Source: Aliishimia sp965369035
GTDB lineage: Bacteria; Pseudomonadota; Alphaproteobacteria; Rhodobacterales; Rhodobacteraceae
Direction of reading: 5' to 3'
Length of the DNA: 39,949 nt
Assembly (NCBI GenBank): GCA_965369035.1
Contig: CBDUPF010000002.1
Coordinates: forward strand, 1 to 39,949
Below the pieces are notes generated by a model. That model made no database searches. It saw nothing but the letters and a program-made list of their open reading frames with translations, and had not been told where the DNA came from. The translations under genes were made by a program, and so were the position numbers. Every line of letters begins with the position of its first letter. Position 1 is the first letter of the stretch. Positions 1 through 7,151 of the stretch are shown in pieces.

Positions 1-210
1 GGGATCGACATCCTGAGGCTCTGGCCCGGCTGGGTGGCGGCCTTCCTGCTCTTTCGCCTGTTCGACATCTGGAAGCCCGGGCCTGTTGGCTGGGCCGACC
101 GGCGCGGCGGTCCGTTGGGCGTGATGCTGGATGACGTGATCGCAGGAGCCTTTGCCGCGATGGGCGTGATCGTGCTGGCCGGTATCGCACACGGGGCGCT
201 GGGGCTGTGA
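1..210 (+). CDS. pgpA: Phosphatidylglycerophosphatase A, C-terminal part (5' end outside window)
   Basis: Only the last 69 residues are present, in frame from base 1 to a TGA at 208-210. The fragment reads as the end of a PgpA-family membrane phosphatase: a hydrophobic segment, the stretch F-D-I-W-K-P-G-P at about residues 21-28, then D-R-R-G-G-P-L-G-V-M-L-D-D and a final hydrophobic helix. PgpA removes phosphate from phosphatidylglycerophosphate in the inner membrane to give phosphatidylglycerol. The FDxxKP and GGxGVMxDD patterns are typical of the family. The stop overlaps the GTG start of the next gene by four bases (GTGA), so the two are probably translationally coupled. Confidence 0.85.
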   Translation, partial: GIDILRLWPGWVAAFLLFRLFDIWKPGPVGWADRRGGPLGVMLDDVIAGAFAAMGVIVLAGIAHGALGL

Positions 211-683
211 GCGTTGCGGATCGGATCCTCGAGGCCGCGCGGCGCAAGGGCCTGATGATCTCCACCGCCGAAAGCTGCACCGCCGGGATGGTCGCGGCCG
301 CGCTGACCGATGTCGCGGGGTCGTCGGACATTTTCGAACGCGGCTTCGTCACCTATTCCAACGCGGCCAAGGTCGACATGCTGGGCGTCCGCCCGGACAC
401 ACTCGCGGCACACGGCGCGGTCAGCGAGGAGGTAGCGGCGGAGATGGCCCGTGGCGCCTGCGACAACTCCAGCGCGCAAGTCGCTGTATCCATTACTGGA
501 ATTGCCGGTCCGGGCGGTTCGGAGTTCAAGCCCGAAGGCCGCGTCTGCTTCGGCCTCTGCGCGGGTGCCAGGACCACGACAGAAACCGTCGAATTCGGCG
601 CGCTGGGGCGGCGGGCCGTGCGCGAGGCCGCGCGGGATCACGCGATGTCGCTGTTGCTCCGCGCCGTGTCCGACGCGGGCTGA
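207..683 (+). CDS. pncC: Nicotinamide-nucleotide amidohydrolase, CinA C-terminal domain family
   Basis: This 158-residue protein is a stand-alone CinA C-terminal domain. That domain deamidates nicotinamide mononucleotide in pyridine nucleotide recycling. Visible family motifs are A-E-S-C-T-A-G at residues 21-27, G-F-V-T-Y-S-N-A-A-K at 46-55 and a G-I-A-G-P-G-G turn near residue 100. The length matches single-domain PncC/YgaD-type proteins; the N-terminal molybdopterin-binding-like half of full CinA is absent. The GTG start at 207 overlaps the pgpA stop. The gene ends 12 bases from the convergent RatA-like gene. Confidence 0.88.
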   Translation: MSVADRILEAARRKGLMISTAESCTAGMVAAALTDVAGSSDIFERGFVTYSNAAKVDMLGVRPDTLAAHGAVSEEVAAEMARGACDNSSAQVAVSITGIAGPGGSEFKPEGRVCFGLCAGARTTTETVEFGALGRRAVREAARDHAMSLLLRAVSDAG

Positions 684-695
684 CCCTATGGGACG

Positions 696-1139
696 TCAGC
701 CGTAAAGCTGGTGCGCGCGCTTCTCGAACGCGCGCACGATACGCTGCATCGCCTCGTTGAACACCACGCCGATCAGCCGTTGCAGGATCGCGTTCTTGAA
801 TTCGAAATCCACAAAGAAGGACACGTTGCAGCCGCCCTCGGCATCGGCAAAGGACCAGTTCGACTTCATGTGCTTGAACGGCCCGTCGAGATACTCGGTA
901 TCGATTCGCATGTCCTCGGGCCAGAGCGTCACGCGGGACCCGAACCGCTCGCGGAAGACGCGGAACGAGATGACCAGTTCGGCGTCCATCACCTCGCTCT
1001 CGCCGCGAGTCACGCGGCTTCGGATGCGGGCGGCGGCGCACCAGGGCAGGAATTCCGGATATTTGCCGACGTCAGCGACCAGATCGTACATCTGCTGGGG
1101 CGAATACGGAAGGAATCGGGTTTCGGAATGGGTGGGCAT
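696..1139 (-). CDS. RatA/COQ10-like START-domain (polyketide cyclase) protein
   Basis: This 147-residue protein belongs to the COQ10/RatA branch of START-like lipid-binding proteins. The N-terminal pattern P-Y-S-P-Q-Q-M-Y-D-L-V-A-D-V followed by Y-P-E-F-L-P-W-C is the family signature. The rest alternates predicted strands with a C-terminal helix, as expected for one helix-grip domain. Mitochondrial COQ10 binds ubiquinone and helps deliver it to the respiratory chain. E. coli RatA was described as a ribosome-association toxin, so database names for this family conflict. A respiratory quinone role is the more likely one in an alphaproteobacterium, but that is inference. The gene is divergent from hpt, with about 69 bases between the starts. 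Confidence 0.85.
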   Translation of the reverse strand: MPTHSETRFLPYSPQQMYDLVADVGKYPEFLPWCAAARIRSRVTRGESEVMDAELVISFRVFRERFGSRVTLWPEDMRIDTEYLDGPFKHMKSNWSFADAEGGCNVSFFVDFEFKNAILQRLIGVVFNEAMQRIVRAFEKRAHQLYG

Positions 1140-1208
1140 GCGTCCGTTACTGGGTTAGCTGTTTCACATGACTTGTTCCGAAAACCCTGCGGGATCAAGG
1201 GGGATGCC

Positions 1209-1754
1209 ATGCCGCACCGGCCTTACGTGATCGATCAGATGATCTCGGCCAAGACAATCGCCGCCCGGATCGAGGCGCTGTGCGAAGAGATCCAGGCAGA
1301 GTTCGCCGACACCGACCAACTGGTGGTTGTGGGATTGCTGCGCGGGTCCTTCGTGTTCATCGCCGACCTCGTGCGCGAACTGGACCTGCCCATCGAGGTC
1401 GATTTCCTCGAGGCCTCCTCCTATGGCGACAGCACCGAAAGCTCGCGCGAAGTGCGGATCCTCAAGGACCTGCGCGGCGCGATCGAAGGGCGCGACGTTC
1501 TGGTGGTGGAGGACATCGTCGACACCGGCCACACGATGTCCCATGTCAACGCCCTGCTCCGCTCCCGCAAGCCACGCAAGCTCAAGACGATCGCGCTTCT
1601 GGACAAGCCCTCGCGGCGGGAGGTCGATTTCAAGGCCGACTGGACGGGGTTCGAGATTCCGGACGAATTCGTGGTGGGTTACGGTATCGATTTTGCACAG
1701 CGGAACCGCAACCTGCCCTTCATCGGCAAGATCCGTTTCACCGACGAGGAGTGA
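1209..1754 (+). CDS. hpt: Hypoxanthine phosphoribosyltransferase
   Basis: This 181-residue purine-salvage enzyme converts hypoxanthine (and usually guanine) plus PRPP to the nucleotide and pyrophosphate in the cytoplasm. The PRPP-binding signature V-L-V-V-E-D-I-V-D-T-G-H-T-M lies at residues 97-110, with the two acidic residues E101 and D102 before the phosphate-binding loop. The early L-L-R-G-S loop (residues 43-47) and the late K-A-D-W-T-G-F-E-I-P-D-E-F-V-V-G-Y-G-I-D segment are also typical. The frame is open much further upstream, but homology begins only at M-P-H-R-P, so the ATG at 1209 was chosen; that length matches family members. The gene converges on the LysR gene. Confidence 0.93.
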   Translation: MPHRPYVIDQMISAKTIAARIEALCEEIQAEFADTDQLVVVGLLRGSFVFIADLVRELDLPIEVDFLEASSYGDSTESSREVRILKDLRGAIEGRDVLVVEDIVDTGHTMSHVNALLRSRKPRKLKTIALLDKPSRREVDFKADWTGFEIPDEFVVGYGIDFAQRNRNLPFIGKIRFTDEE

Positions 1755-1763
1755 GCACCGCGA

Positions 1764-2630
1764 TCAGCGTGCAGAGGGCGGGTCGAGCAGGTCGGCGCGC
1801 TGGATCAGCGCATCCCGCAAGGATGTCCGCAGCGCCGTTATGCGCGACACCTCCGCCAGTTCGGCATGACACCCGACCCAGAGCGGCACCGTCAGATCGC
1901 AATCCGCGATGTCGACACGGCGCAGGCGCGGATCGTGCTCCGCGATCAGACAGGGCAGGAGCGCGCGCCCGATCCCCTCGGAGGCAAGTTCACGCATCAC
2001 CAGGAAGCTGTCGGAGGTGGCCGCGAACCCCTCCACCGCAGCCCGTTCGCTCAGCCAGATGCCGGCAACACTGCGCGACAGCGGACCGGTGGCGCCGATC
2101 CAACGCAGGTCCGAATCCTCAGCATGACGCGGCGCATAGACCGCGAATCGCATCCGCCCGGCGACCTCGCCCGCCAGCCCCTCGCCCAGATGCTCCGCCG
2201 GGCGCACCGTGATCTCCGCCTCGAGCCGCGCGAAGTTCAGGTGCAGGTTGGAGCAGATCAGCGTCACGTTCAGCCCGCCCGCGCTTGTGCGCAGTTCGGC
2301 CAGGATGGTTGGCAAAACGGCAAGGCAGATCGTGTCGGTCGAGGTCACCCGCACATGGCCGGTAAGCTGCGCATCCTTGCCCGCGCCCAGCCGTTCGACC
2401 GCGTTTACCGCGTGCGCCACCTCGCGCGCAGCCTCGATCAGGCGCAGCTTGTCGGGACGCAGCTGGTAGCCCTGGGCCGTGCGCATGAAAACGGGGGACC
2501 CCATCAGTGTCTCGAACGCGCCCACGCGGCGCAGGACGGTGGCATGGTTGACGCCCAGGTGTCGTGCCGCCGCGGCCAGCGACCCGTGCTCGACCACGGC
2601 CAGCACGTAGCGCAGATCGTCCCAGTTCAT
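1764..2630 (-). CDS. LysR-family transcriptional regulator
   Basis: This 288-residue regulator has an N-terminal winged helix-turn-helix at about residues 5-60 (V-E-H-G-S-L-A-A-A-A-R-H-L-G-V-N-H-A-T-V-L-R-R-V). A C-terminal ligand-sensing domain follows. The start M-N-W-D-D-L-R-Y at 2630 was preferred because it is the first ATG; the frame could begin three codons earlier only with a TTG. The Trp-Asp-Asp opening resembles the group of LysR regulators that often control single neighbouring operons. It is divergent from the cytochrome c'/cytochrome c pair, with about 100 bases between start codons, so those genes are the likely target. The ligand cannot be told from sequence. Confidence 0.85.
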   Translation of the reverse strand: MNWDDLRYVLAVVEHGSLAAAARHLGVNHATVLRRVGAFETLMGSPVFMRTAQGYQLRPDKLRLIEAAREVAHAVNAVERLGAGKDAQLTGHVRVTSTDTICLAVLPTILAELRTSAGGLNVTLICSNLHLNFARLEAEITVRPAEHLGEGLAGEVAGRMRFAVYAPRHAEDSDLRWIGATGPLSRSVAGIWLSERAAVEGFAATSDSFLVMRELASEGIGRALLPCLIAEHDPRLRRVDIADCDLTVPLWVGCHAELAEVSRITALRTSLRDALIQRADLLDPPSAR

Positions 2631-2732
2631 GCTGTGCAAAATTTGTCACCCGCGTTTCAAATTTCTCCACTAGCTATTACTCTAGTCACAGCTAGGCTCT
2701 GCGCATAGCCAATCCAACTGACGGAGGTACTC

Positions 2733-3200
2733 ATGAACTTGACTCGAAACCTGACCACCGCGGCCATCTGCCTCGGTATCGCGGCATCCGCCGGTGCGGC
2801 CTCGGCGCAAGACCCGTCAGCCGCGATCAAGGCGCGACAGGGTCAGTTCCGGATCCTCGCCCTGAACCTCGGCGTGCTGGGGGGCATGGCGAAGGGAGAG
2901 ATCGAGTACGACCAGGAGATGGCGCAACATGCCGCCGACAACATCGCCACGGTCGCGTCCCTGAACCAGAGCTTCAACTGGCCGGAAGGTTCGGACAATG
3001 CGTCGGTCGAGAACACCCGGGCGCTGCCGAAGATCTGGGAAAACCTGCCCGACGTGATCAGCAAGTGGGAAAACCTAGGCACTGCTGCCGCCGCGATGCA
3101 GACCGCCGCTGCCGAGGGGCAGGAAGCGATCGGACCGGCACTGGGCCAGGTCGGTGGCACCTGCAAGGCGTGCCACGACGAATACCGCGCCTCGGAGTAA
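2733..3200 (+). CDS. Cytochrome c' / c556-type periplasmic cytochrome
   Basis: This 155-residue protein has a signal peptide, with likely cleavage near residues 23-26 (A-S-A-Q). The mature part is a four-helix bundle ending in the heme attachment motif C144-K-A-C147-H148, close to the C-terminus as is usual for class II cytochromes c. The early I-K-A-R-Q-G-Q-F and G-M-A-K-G-E-I patterns match cytochrome c'/c556. Such proteins act in the periplasm as electron carriers or bind NO and O2. A GGAGG ribosome site lies just upstream of the ATG. The next cytochrome gene begins 10 bases after its stop, so the two probably form an operon. Confidence 0.9.
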   Translation: MNLTRNLTTAAICLGIAASAGAASAQDPSAAIKARQGQFRILALNLGVLGGMAKGEIEYDQEMAQHAADNIATVASLNQSFNWPEGSDNASVENTRALPKIWENLPDVISKWENLGTAAAAMQTAAAEGQEAIGPALGQVGGTCKACHDEYRASE

Positions 3201-3210
3201 ATTGCGCGAC

Positions 3211-4098
3211 ATGCGCCGGATGTTTCTGTACCTCGTTCTGGCCGCTGTCGTGGCGGCCGGGGCCGGGCTTTGGCTGACACGTGCCAAGACGGAGGATCCG
3301 GCGCGCTTCGCCGGGCTCTCTGGCGATTCGGATGCGGGCAAACTGGTCTTCATCGCCGCGGGCTGCGCGTCGTGCCACCATGCGCCCAAGTCCGAAGACA
3401 AGCTCGTCTTGTCCGGCGGTCAGACCTTCCAGACGCCGTTTGGCGATTTCATTGCCCCGAACATTTCGCCGCACCCGGAGGCGGGGATCGGTTCGTGGAG
3501 CCTTGCCGACATTGCCACCGCGCTGCGGCAAGGAACCTCGCCCGAAGGTCGCCACTACTACCCGGCGTTTCCCTATGGCGCCTACACCCGCATGACCGAC
3601 CGGCAGATCGCCGATCTGTGGGCGTTCATGCAGACGCTGCCGCCCGACCCGACGCCGAGCGGGGCGCACGACCTGGGCTTTCCCTTCAACATCCGGCGCA
3701 GCGTGGGCGGGTGGAAGCTGCTGTTTCTGAATGACGATTGGGTCGTTGCCGACGCACCGACACCCGAACTCGAACGCGGCCGCGAACTCGTTGAGGCGCT
3801 GGCGCATTGCGGCGAATGCCATACACCGCGCAACGCGCTCGGCGGCCTGCGCACGGATGCGTGGCTGACCGGTGCGCCCAATCCCGCCGGCAAGGGGACG
3901 ATCCCGCCGCTGACCCCGGACAAGCTGGACTGGAGCGCGGGAGACATCGCCTATTACCTCGAAACCGGGTTTACCCGGGACTACGACAGCGCTGGCGGAC
4001 ACATGGTCGCGGTGATCGAGAATTTCGCCCGGCTTCCGAAGGAAGACCGCGCAGCCGTTGCAGCCTATCTCAAGGCGCTGCCGCAGGATGGCTCCTGA
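3211..4098 (+). CDS. Membrane-anchored or exported diheme c-type cytochrome
   Basis: This 295-residue protein starts with a hydrophobic segment (about residues 4-22) that is either an uncleaved anchor or a signal peptide. Two class I cytochrome domains follow, with heme motifs C52-A-S-C55-H56 and C200-G-E-C203-H204. The first domain holds the I-A-P-N-I-S-P and M-T-D-R-Q-I-A-D-L-W-A-F-M patterns common in cytochrome subunits of periplasmic dehydrogenases. No dehydrogenase subunit lies beside it. The likely role is to pass electrons between the neighbouring class II cytochrome and the respiratory chain, which is inference from the pair. The frame is open earlier but overlaps the upstream gene; the ATG at 3211 starts the signal segment. 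Confidence 0.87.
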   Translation: MRRMFLYLVLAAVVAAGAGLWLTRAKTEDPARFAGLSGDSDAGKLVFIAAGCASCHHAPKSEDKLVLSGGQTFQTPFGDFIAPNISPHPEAGIGSWSLADIATALRQGTSPEGRHYYPAFPYGAYTRMTDRQIADLWAFMQTLPPDPTPSGAHDLGFPFNIRRSVGGWKLLFLNDDWVVADAPTPELERGRELVEALAHCGECHTPRNALGGLRTDAWLTGAPNPAGKGTIPPLTPDKLDWSAGDIAYYLETGFTRDYDSAGGHMVAVIENFARLPKEDRAAVAAYLKALPQDGS

Positions 4099-4268
4099 GG
4101 CGCAGCCGCGACGGCACCATCGGCGACAACTGCATGAAAGGCAGGCCGGGACGCGCGGACGGCCGCCTTGCTTTTCGAAAAAAGCGCCGCTGGTCCTGGC
4201 GCGCCTGAGTGAAACCGCAGTGCGACTCGGCCGCAGGTGCCGCTGAAAACCCGTGCGCGGGCGGTGCC

Positions 4269-5222
4269 CTAGCGGCCTGCCACTTTCGCCAGCCGCGCTT
4301 CCCGCAACCGCGCGAAATCGTCGCCCGCGTGGTAGGACGACCGGGTGAGCGGCGTCGCGGAGACCATCAGGAAGCCCTTGTTGTAGGCCGTCTTTTCATA
4401 GGACGCGAATTCGTCGGGATGCACGAAGCGGTCAACGGCGTGATGCTTCGGCGTTGGTTGCAGGTACTGGCCGATGGTCAGGAAATCGATATCGGCCGCA
4501 CGCATGTCCTCCATGACCTGCACCACCTGTGTCCGCGTCTCGCCCAGCCCGACCATGATGCCCGACTTGGTGAACATCGTCGGATCGAGCTCCTTCACCC
4601 GCTGCAATAGCCGCAGGGAGTGGAAGTAGCGCGCGCCCGGCCGCACCTCCGGATAAAGGCCCGGAACGGTTTCGAGGTTGTGGTTGAACACGTCGGGGCG
4701 CGCCTCGACCACCACCTCCAGCACGCTGGGATCGCAGCGCAGGAAATCCGGCGTCAGGATCTCGATCGTCGTGGCCGGGCTGCGGTGCCGGATTGCGCGG
4801 ATGGTCTGCGCGAAATGCTCGGCGCCCCCGTCCTCCACGTCGTCGCGATCGACGGAGGTGATGACCACGTGGTTCAGGCCCAGTTTTTCCACGGCGTGCG
4901 CGACGCGCCCGGGCTCGAACACGTCCAGTTCCTCGGGGGGCTTGCCGGTGGCGATGTTGCAGAAACTGCATGCCCGCGTGCAGACCTCGCCCATGATCAT
5001 CATCGTGGCGTGGCCCTGGGACCAGCACTCGCCAACGTTCGGACAGCCGGCCTCCTCGCAGACGGTGACGAGGTTGTTCTCCCGCATGATGCGGTGCGTT
5101 TCGGCATAGCCCTGCCCGCCGGGCGCCTTAACCCGGATCCAGTCCGGCTTCTTGGGCTGGGCGTTGTCGGGGCGGTGCGCCTTTTCGGGATGGCGCTGCG
5201 CCGGGATCTTCAGGTCGCGCAT
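4269..5222 (-). CDS. lipA: Lipoyl synthase (radical SAM)
   Basis: This 317-residue enzyme inserts two sulfur atoms into octanoyl groups on lipoyl domains of 2-oxoacid dehydrogenases and the glycine cleavage H protein. All signature parts are visible. The auxiliary cluster cysteines are C55, C60 and C66 (V-C-E-E-A-G-C-P-N-V-G-E-C). The radical SAM CX3CX2C is C81-T-R-A-C85-S-F-C88. The C-terminal R-S-S-Y-H motif is at 294-298. The start at 5222 (M-R-D-L-K) was chosen over an in-frame start 14 codons upstream because homology begins there and the length fits the family. The glycine cleavage link is of interest because two GcvT-domain flavoproteins lie nearby, but they are not in its operon. Confidence 0.96.
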   Translation of the reverse strand: MRDLKIPAQRHPEKAHRPDNAQPKKPDWIRVKAPGGQGYAETHRIMRENNLVTVCEEAGCPNVGECWSQGHATMMIMGEVCTRACSFCNIATGKPPEELDVFEPGRVAHAVEKLGLNHVVITSVDRDDVEDGGAEHFAQTIRAIRHRSPATTIEILTPDFLRCDPSVLEVVVEARPDVFNHNLETVPGLYPEVRPGARYFHSLRLLQRVKELDPTMFTKSGIMVGLGETRTQVVQVMEDMRAADIDFLTIGQYLQPTPKHHAVDRFVHPDEFASYEKTAYNKGFLMVSATPLTRSSYHAGDDFARLREARLAKVAGR

Positions 5223-5334
5223 GGCTTTGGGGCCTCCGGTCGATGTCCCGTCTGGACGTAGCACGCCACGCGGCTCAAGCGAAGACCCTGCGACGCAAGA
5301 CCGCTATGCAGGAAAACGCTCGGACATGGAAGCG

Positions 5335-6180
5335 CTACGCCCTGCGCCGCAGACACCAGAAGGCCAGCAGTCCGGCGGACAGCATCGGCACGGAACCGGG
5401 CAGCGGCACAGGCGCGGGTGCAAGCTCGGGTTCGCTCATCAGGGCGCGCGTGCTCACGGCTGTGCCCCCGATATCGGTTCCGATCAGCGACGCCGAGAAC
5501 TTGGGCGTCAGAGTCTTCAGATCGGCCAGCGTATCGTATGTTCGCAGAAACACGTTGCCGAGCCCGCCCGGATCGGATTCCGTGGTCAGGAACCAGTCAT
5601 CGCCATCGGTATCGAGCCCGGTCACGCTGACCCCGGTGCCGCCGATATCGGTGCCGATCAGCGTGGCCGAGAACTGTGTCAGGCTTCTGAGATCCGCCAG
5701 CGAGTTGTATTCGCGCAGATATACGTTGCCGAGCCCGCCGGGGTCCGACTCGGTGAGCAGGTAGGCCTTGCCCGCGCTGTATGTCAGCCCGCCGACACTG
5801 ACCCCGGTACCACTGATGTCGTCGCCAAGATAGGTCGTCAGGAACGGATTGGCCGCAACCATGTCGGCCAGCGTCCAGAACTCCAGCAGGTTGACTCCGA
5901 TGCCGCCCGGGTCCGCTTCGACGATCATCATGAAACGATCGCCTGCCCATGTGAGCCCGTTGATGCTGCTCGTGGGCGTCACATTCCCGGCCAGATTGCG
6001 CACGAGTGATTGCGTCCCGGACGTCAGCGCCGCGAGGTCGGCATATTCGCGCAGGAACACGTTGTCCAATCCGCCGGGATCGCTTTCCGTCAGCAGATGA
6101 CGTTTGGTGGCCGCCTCGACCAGGTTTGCGGAAAGGCTAAAAGCAACGGCGGCGGCCAACAGCCAGAAAAATCTGAACAT
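5335..6180 (-). CDS. Secreted four-repeat protein with a VPLPA-CTERM-like anchor (VPLPG)
   Basis: This 281-residue protein has a signal peptide (about residues 1-23, cut near V-E-A). Four tandem repeats of 56-57 residues follow, each marked by E-(S/A)-D-P-G-G, at residues 32, 88, 144 and 201. Each repeat carries a conserved L-R-E-Y/T-Y...L-A-D-L segment and, in the later copies, G-T-D-I-G-G-T. The C-terminus is P-V-P-L-P-G at about 257-262, a hydrophobic helix, then the basic tail L-R-R-R-A. That tripartite tail is the layout of VPLPA-CTERM/PEP-CTERM proteins, which exosortase-like enzymes process at the inner membrane. No exosortase gene is in this window. The repeats may be blades of a small beta-propeller, which is only a guess. 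Function is unknown. Confidence 0.75.
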   Translation of the reverse strand: MFRFFWLLAAAVAFSLSANLVEAATKRHLLTESDPGGLDNVFLREYADLAALTSGTQSLVRNLAGNVTPTSSINGLTWAGDRFMMIVEADPGGIGVNLLEFWTLADMVAANPFLTTYLGDDISGTGVSVGGLTYSAGKAYLLTESDPGGLGNVYLREYNSLADLRSLTQFSATLIGTDIGGTGVSVTGLDTDGDDWFLTTESDPGGLGNVFLRTYDTLADLKTLTPKFSASLIGTDIGGTAVSTRALMSEPELAPAPVPLPGSVPMLSAGLLAFWCLRRRA

Positions 6181-6186
6181 ATCACA

Positions 6187-6207
6187 ATCACTCCGTCAAA
6201 AAGTGAT
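6187..6207 (-). promoter_or_regulatory. Inverted repeat upstream of the VPLPG-CTERM gene
   Basis: ATCACT, a nine-base spacer and AGTGAT form a perfect six-base inverted repeat, seven bases upstream of the start codon at 6180. It could be an operator or a short leader hairpin. It is short enough to be chance. Confidence 0.3.
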
Positions 6208-6367
6208 CCTTCAGACTACCACGATCCCCCGAATTCTCAAAATCGAGCGCGATGTGCGACCAAATCTGGCGCACGGACAGCACCCGCGCGTGTCCGGGGC
6301 GCACTCGTTCTGGACAGTGCGGACCAGTTCGGCGACACCCCTAACTGACCTACGGATGGAGAACGGG

Positions 6368-7102
6368 ATGACGGCCATGGACTGGGACAGACATCGGCGC
6401 GAAGCGCATTCGCAGACGCGATTGCAGGAGTTTCTTCGGCAGATCGTCTATGGCGGCAATGACGGGATCGTGACGACCTTTGCCATCGTTGCGGGCTTTG
6501 CCGGGGCCGCGTCCGATGGTGTGGCGCAGATCGGCGGGCTCGCGGTGCTGGTCTTCGGACTGGCCAACCTCTTTGCCGACGGCGTGTCCATGGGGTTGGG
6601 TGAATTCCTGTCCGCCCGGTCGGAACACGACCTCTACCACCGCCGGCGCATCCTGGAACTGGAGGAGATCGCCGAGAACCCGGAACAGGAGCGGATGGAG
6701 CTGTTCGAGATCCTGCGCCAGCGCGGCCTGCCCGCCGGCCAGGCAGACACCGTGACCGGGCATCTTGTGGAGCATCCGCAGATCATGGCCGACCTGATGC
6801 TGACCTACGAATTCGGCATGAACAACCCCGAGGACGAGAACCCCGCCGCCAACGGCCTCATGACCTTCGGCTCGTTCCTGGTGTTCGGCGGGGTGCCGCT
6901 GGTGCCCTATTTCCTGCGCGACGCCGACGCCACCAGCTTCTGGCTCTCGGTAACGGCGACGGGACTGGCGCTCCTGGCGCTGGGAATGCTGCGCTGGTAC
7001 GCGACCGGTGAACGGGCCGCGCGCTGCATCCTGGAGACGATGGCGGTTGGCACGACCTGCGCATTGGTGGCGTTTTTCGTCGGCTGGGTGGTGGGCGGAT
7101 GA
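6368..7102 (+). CDS. VIT1/CCC1-family (vacuolar iron transporter-like) membrane protein
   Basis: This 244-residue protein belongs to the VIT1/CCC1 family of iron/manganese transporters. The conserved first-helix region reads Q-I-V-Y-G-G-N-D-G-I-V-T-T-F-A-I-V-A-G at about residues 25-43. The next helix contains G-L-A-N-L-F-A-D-G-V-S-M-G-L-G-E-F-L-S. A charged cytoplasmic segment rich in Glu (E-L-E-E-I-A-E-N-P-E-Q-E-R-M-E) follows; in this family it forms the metal-binding helical domain. Three more hydrophobic segments follow, giving five helices. Members export or sequester divalent metal ions. The ATG at 6368 has GGAG six bases upstream; an in-frame ATG at 6356 is less well placed. The gene converges on the broken dehydrogenase gene. 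Confidence 0.85.
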   Translation: MTAMDWDRHRREAHSQTRLQEFLRQIVYGGNDGIVTTFAIVAGFAGAASDGVAQIGGLAVLVFGLANLFADGVSMGLGEFLSARSEHDLYHRRRILELEEIAENPEQERMELFEILRQRGLPAGQADTVTGHLVEHPQIMADLMLTYEFGMNNPEDENPAANGLMTFGSFLVFGGVPLVPYFLRDADATSFWLSVTATGLALLALGMLRWYATGERAARCILETMAVGTTCALVAFFVGWVVGG

Positions 7103-7151
7103 CCCCACGCGGTCTTGCCACCCGACCAGATGCGCCATCCCCGCCCGGTGC

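Noticed and set aside
5152..6009. Plus-strand frame with its own apparent repeats
   Set aside because: It is the reverse-strand shadow of the four-repeat protein; the repeats belong to the minus-strand gene, which has the signal peptide and anchor.
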